A stretch of DNA of 64,000 nt from an uncultured Porphyromonadaceae bacterium (lineage in GTDB: Bacteria; Bacteroidota; Bacteroidia; Bacteroidales; Muribaculaceae). How positions within the stretch are numbered: position 1 is the first letter of the stretch; the number at the start of each line of letters is the position of its first letter. Made by a program: the position numbers and the translations under genes. The notes under the pieces are model-generated. The model worked only from the letters and a program-made list of their open reading frames with translations, searched no databases and was not told the DNA's origin. The DNA lies in contig CAMWID010000003.1 of assembly GCA_947174235.1 (NCBI GenBank), forward strand, positions 45,344 through 109,343. Direction: 5' to 3'. Shown here piece after piece: positions 61,639 through 64,000 of this stretch.

Positions 61639-63900
61639 TCACCCTTTCCGCCTTTTGTTCCCTCCGTGGGAACGGCTTTTCTTTTTCTTGTCTTTCGGAT
61701 TGTGGCGGGGATTCTTGTTCTTGTGTTCCTTGAGAGGCTTGTTGGGATTGCCGTCGTCGGAGACAAGCGCGAAATCAAGCTGCTTGCGGTCAAGATCGGC
61801 ACGCGCCACCTGCACCTTCACCTGATCGCCGAGGGTATATTTGTTGTGATACTTCCTGCCGATAAGGCAATAGTTCTTCTCATCGAAATCATAGTAGTCG
61901 TCGGCAAGATCGCGGACAGGCACGAGTCCCTCGCATTTGTTCTCGTCAAGTTCTACATAAAGCCCCCATTCCGTCACGCCGGATATTACCCCGGCATAAG
62001 TCTCCCCGAGACGGTCCTGCATGAACTCCACCTGTTTGTAACGGATCGACGCGCGCTCCGCGTTCGCCGCAAGCTGTTCCATGTCGGACGAATGCTTGCA
62101 CTGGTCCTCGAGTTTCTGCTTGTCGGCGCTTCTCGCCCCGTCGGCATATTTGGCGATAAGACGGTGCACCATCATGTCGGGATAGCGGCGTATCGGGGAA
62201 GTGAAGTGGGTATAGTATTCCAAAGCGAGTCCGTAATGCCCTACGTTCTCCGTGGTGTATGTGGCTTTCGCCATGCTCCGTATCGCAAGCATCGAGAGCA
62301 TGTTTTCCTCTCCGCGTCCCTTCACGTCCTTCAGCATCCGGTTAAGGCTCTTGTTGACCTCCTTAGCGCTCCCCTCGGTCTTCACCTTGAATCCGAACCG
62401 TTGCGCTATGAGCGAGAAATTGGTTATCTTCTCCGGATCTGGATTGTCGTGTACCCGGTAGACAAACGTTTTCGCCTTCTTCCCTTTCGCCACCTTCCCT
62501 ATGCTTTCAGCCACCGTGAGGTTGGCGAGAAGCATGAACTCCTCGATCAGTTTATTGGCGTCTTTCGATTCCTTGAAATACACGCTCACGGGCTTGCCGT
62601 CGTTGTCTATCTCGAAGCGCACTTCCGCCCTGTCGAATTCCAGCGCCCCGTTTTCATAACGGCGGCGGCGCAGTTCCTTCGCCAGTCTGTCGAGAGTGAG
62701 CACTTCCTTGGAGAAATCCCCTTCCCCGGTCTCTATGATCTGCTGCGCCTCTTCGTAAGTGAAGCGGCGGTCTGAACGGATCACGGTTCTGCCTATACGG
62801 TAGTTGATGACATTGGCTTTCGCATCCAGCTCGAATATGGCGGAAAATGTGAGTTTCTCCTCATCTGGGCGCAGAGAGCAGATCCCGTTCGACAGATGCT
62901 CGGGAAGCATCGGTATCGTGCGGTCTACAAGATACACGCTCGTGGCACGCTGCTGAGCCTCGCGGTCGATGATGGAATTGGGGGTGACATAATGCGTGAC
63001 ATCGGCGATGTGCACTCCCACTTCCCAGTTGCCGTTGGCAAGCTGGCGTATCGAAAGGGCGTCGTCGAAATCCTTGGCGTCACGCGGGTCGATGGTAAAG
63101 GTGGTCACGCCACGGAAATCCTCGCGTTTCGCCACCTCCTCCGGAGTGATCCCCGCATCAATCTTGTCCGCAGCCTTCTCCACGTTTTCCGGATATTTGT
63201 ATGGCAGTCCGAACTCCGCGAGAATGGCATGCATCTCGGCGGTGTTCTCCCCTTTTCTTCCGAGAATGTCCACCACTTCTCCGCGCGGATTCATCTCTTC
63301 GTCACGCCACTGCGTGATGCGTGCGATAGCCTTGTCGCCTGTCTTGCCTCCCTTAAGTTTCGAACGTGGTATGATAATGTCCGCGGCAAGATATTTTGAA
63401 TCCGTCACCAGCGCCGCATAGTTCTTCTCCACATTGAGAGTGCCGATGAACACCTGATCTTTCGGCTCTATTATTTCGATCACCTTCGCTTCGGGCTCCT
63501 GTCCCTTGCGGTTTGCGGAAATTTCCACACGCACTTTGTCGCCGTTGAGGGCATGCATCGAATTGCGTTCCGCCACGAGTATGATCTCGTCGTCGATCAT
63601 TACTCCGTTCTTGCCGTTGCTGCGGCGCACGAATACCCCGGTATTCTCTGTGCCACGGTTGCTGTTTGCCTTGTATCTGCCGAGATCCACCTCAAGTATT
63701 ACATCCGCAGCCGCGAGCTCATCGAGGATATTGATCACGTCATTTCTGTTTGCCGGATGAGTGGCACCCACGGCAAACGCGACCTGCTTATAGTTGAACG
63801 CCTGCCTTTTCTCCTTTTCGAGGAAAGACAGTATCTTCTCCTGAAGATCTTTCTTTTTCATGCGCGGGGCTCTTGGCTCCACTTTCTCCTTCGCTTTCAT
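61639..63900 (-). CDS. rnr: Ribonuclease R
   Basis: A 753-residue 3'-5' exoribonuclease (RNase II/VacB family). Order: a basic N-terminal helix-turn-helix region, cold-shock domains (about 70-230), RNB catalytic domain with TIDPRDAKDFDDALSI (catalytic Asp residues) and GVHIADVTHYV, SPIRRYPDMMVHR, and a C-terminal S1 domain (YAGVISGVTEWGLYVEL). It closes with a Lys/Asn/Arg-rich tail of about 40 residues. It degrades structured RNA. No promoter box is evident before it, so it may be co-transcribed with the gene entering from the right edge. Confidence 0.96.
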   Translation of the reverse strand: MKAKEKVEPRAPRMKKKDLQEKILSFLEKEKRQAFNYKQVAFAVGATHPANRNDVINILDELAAADVILEVDLGRYKANSNRGTENTGVFVRRSNGKNGVMIDDEIILVAERNSMHALNGDKVRVEISANRKGQEPEAKVIEIIEPKDQVFIGTLNVEKNYAALVTDSKYLAADIIIPRSKLKGGKTGDKAIARITQWRDEEMNPRGEVVDILGRKGENTAEMHAILAEFGLPYKYPENVEKAADKIDAGITPEEVAKREDFRGVTTFTIDPRDAKDFDDALSIRQLANGNWEVGVHIADVTHYVTPNSIIDREAQQRATSVYLVDRTIPMLPEHLSNGICSLRPDEEKLTFSAIFELDAKANVINYRIGRTVIRSDRRFTYEEAQQIIETGEGDFSKEVLTLDRLAKELRRRRYENGALEFDRAEVRFEIDNDGKPVSVYFKESKDANKLIEEFMLLANLTVAESIGKVAKGKKAKTFVYRVHDNPDPEKITNFSLIAQRFGFKVKTEGSAKEVNKSLNRMLKDVKGRGEENMLSMLAIRSMAKATYTTENVGHYGLALEYYTHFTSPIRRYPDMMVHRLIAKYADGARSADKQKLEDQCKHSSDMEQLAANAERASIRYKQVEFMQDRLGETYAGVISGVTEWGLYVELDENKCEGLVPVRDLADDYYDFDEKNYCLIGRKYHNKYTLGDQVKVQVARADLDRKQLDFALVSDDGNPNKPLKEHKNKNPRHNPKDKKKKSRSHGGNKRRKG

Positions 63901-63955
63901 ATCGGGTGATTCTTTTCGTATTTCTTGATGCCGAAGCTGTATCTTTTGAAGTTGT

Positions 63956-64000
63956 TTAAACTTTTTTCTTTTTCAAGATTTCGTCATATTTTCGAGTTGA
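63956..64000 (-). CDS. Possible C-terminal end of an upstream gene
   Basis: Of the three minus-strand frames at the right edge only one is open, for 14 codons ending Lys-rich (EILKKKKV) with TAA at 63958-63956. It would be the end of a gene 55 nt before rnr. Too short to name. Confidence 0.3.
   Translation of the reverse strand, partial: STRKYDEILKKKKV

Noticed and set aside
61606..62775. A 389-codon open frame on the plus strand opposite rnr.
   Set aside because: Shadow of the rnr codon pattern; translated sequence is low in protein-like motifs, and rnr on the other strand is complete and well conserved.
1..64000. CRISPR arrays, insertion sequences, integrases, prophage genes or attachment sites.
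   Set aside because: No regularly spaced repeats, transposase, integrase or phage structural motifs were seen; both tRNAs lack flanking repeats or integrase genes.

Overview
The window is a chromosomal stretch of a Bacteroidales bacterium. Direct evidence is the repeated promoter pattern TTTG / 19-20 nt / TAnnTTTG, which is the primary sigma consensus of Bacteroidetes. It is seen with both boxes at thirteen places. Supporting evidence is the lack of Shine-Dalgarno dependence, many LxxC lipoprotein signals, a phosphoglycerate-mutase-type homoserine kinase instead of classical ThrB, a KorAB 2-oxoacid:ferredoxin oxidoreductase, and WYL and DUF4286-type proteins. Muribaculaceae or a near relative is my guess, not a demonstrated placement. 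Most of the window is core genome. I see no phage, insertion sequence, integrase or CRISPR array.

Layout. 0-1.4 kb: end of a DAACS symporter, a free-methionine-sulfoxide-reductase/LOG fusion, tRNA-Gln. 1.9-4.1 kb: a run of FKBP-type prolyl isomerases, two of them lipoproteins, ending at a strong terminator. 4.3-11.4 kb: a secreted TonB-C-domain protein, a low-molecular-weight phosphatase, a DUF5715 lipoprotein, a giant AsmA-like protein and a HAD-AroB fusion. 12.1-18.9 kb: surface polysaccharide functions (WecA-type initiating transferase, Wza-like SLBB export protein, Wzz-like co-polymerase, M23 peptidase) interrupted by an ApgM-family protein that has lost its catalytic residues. 19-26.3 kb: gyrB, ahpF, ahpC, topA. 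26.5-27.9 kb: a MACPF (perforin-fold) lipoprotein. 28-33 kb: thrA-thrB-thrC on the minus strand, preceded by its own promoter and, further upstream, by a cobalamin riboswitch with its own promoter and no obvious cobalamin gene. 34.1-34.35 kb: a structured non-coding RNA candidate with promoter and terminator. 34.4-38.2 kb: yidC, a polyferredoxin membrane protein and thyA. 38.4-44.3 kb: a WYL regulator, a CBS-nucleotidyltransferase, obgE and an acyltransferase in one overlapping operon, then folA and a glycosyltransferase. 44.4-50.9 kb: Na/Pi symporter, GDP-mannose pyrophosphorylase, a second short WYL-type protein, a thioredoxin-like lipoprotein without CxxC, and YifB/ComM. 51.2-56 kb: korAB, acpP-fabF. 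56-64 kb: a lipoprotein, deoC, ruvC, DUF4286, an SRP RNA-tRNA-Thr dicistron, an (alpha/alpha)6 glycosidase and rnr.

How the parts work together. WecA-type initiation, Wza/Wzz export, GDP-mannose synthesis, a nucleotidyltransferase and a GT4 transferase point to cell-surface polysaccharide assembly, with AsmA-like, YidC and FKBP proteins serving envelope biogenesis. thrABC makes threonine from aspartate. acpP-fabF makes fatty acids. thyA, folA and deoC handle thymidylate and deoxyribose metabolism. ahpCF removes peroxides. The observations most worth following are the riboswitch without an evident B12-related target, the ApgM-like pseudoenzyme, the ncRNA at 34.1 kb, the SRP RNA whose 3' end abuts a tRNA, the MACPF lipoprotein and the two gene fusions.
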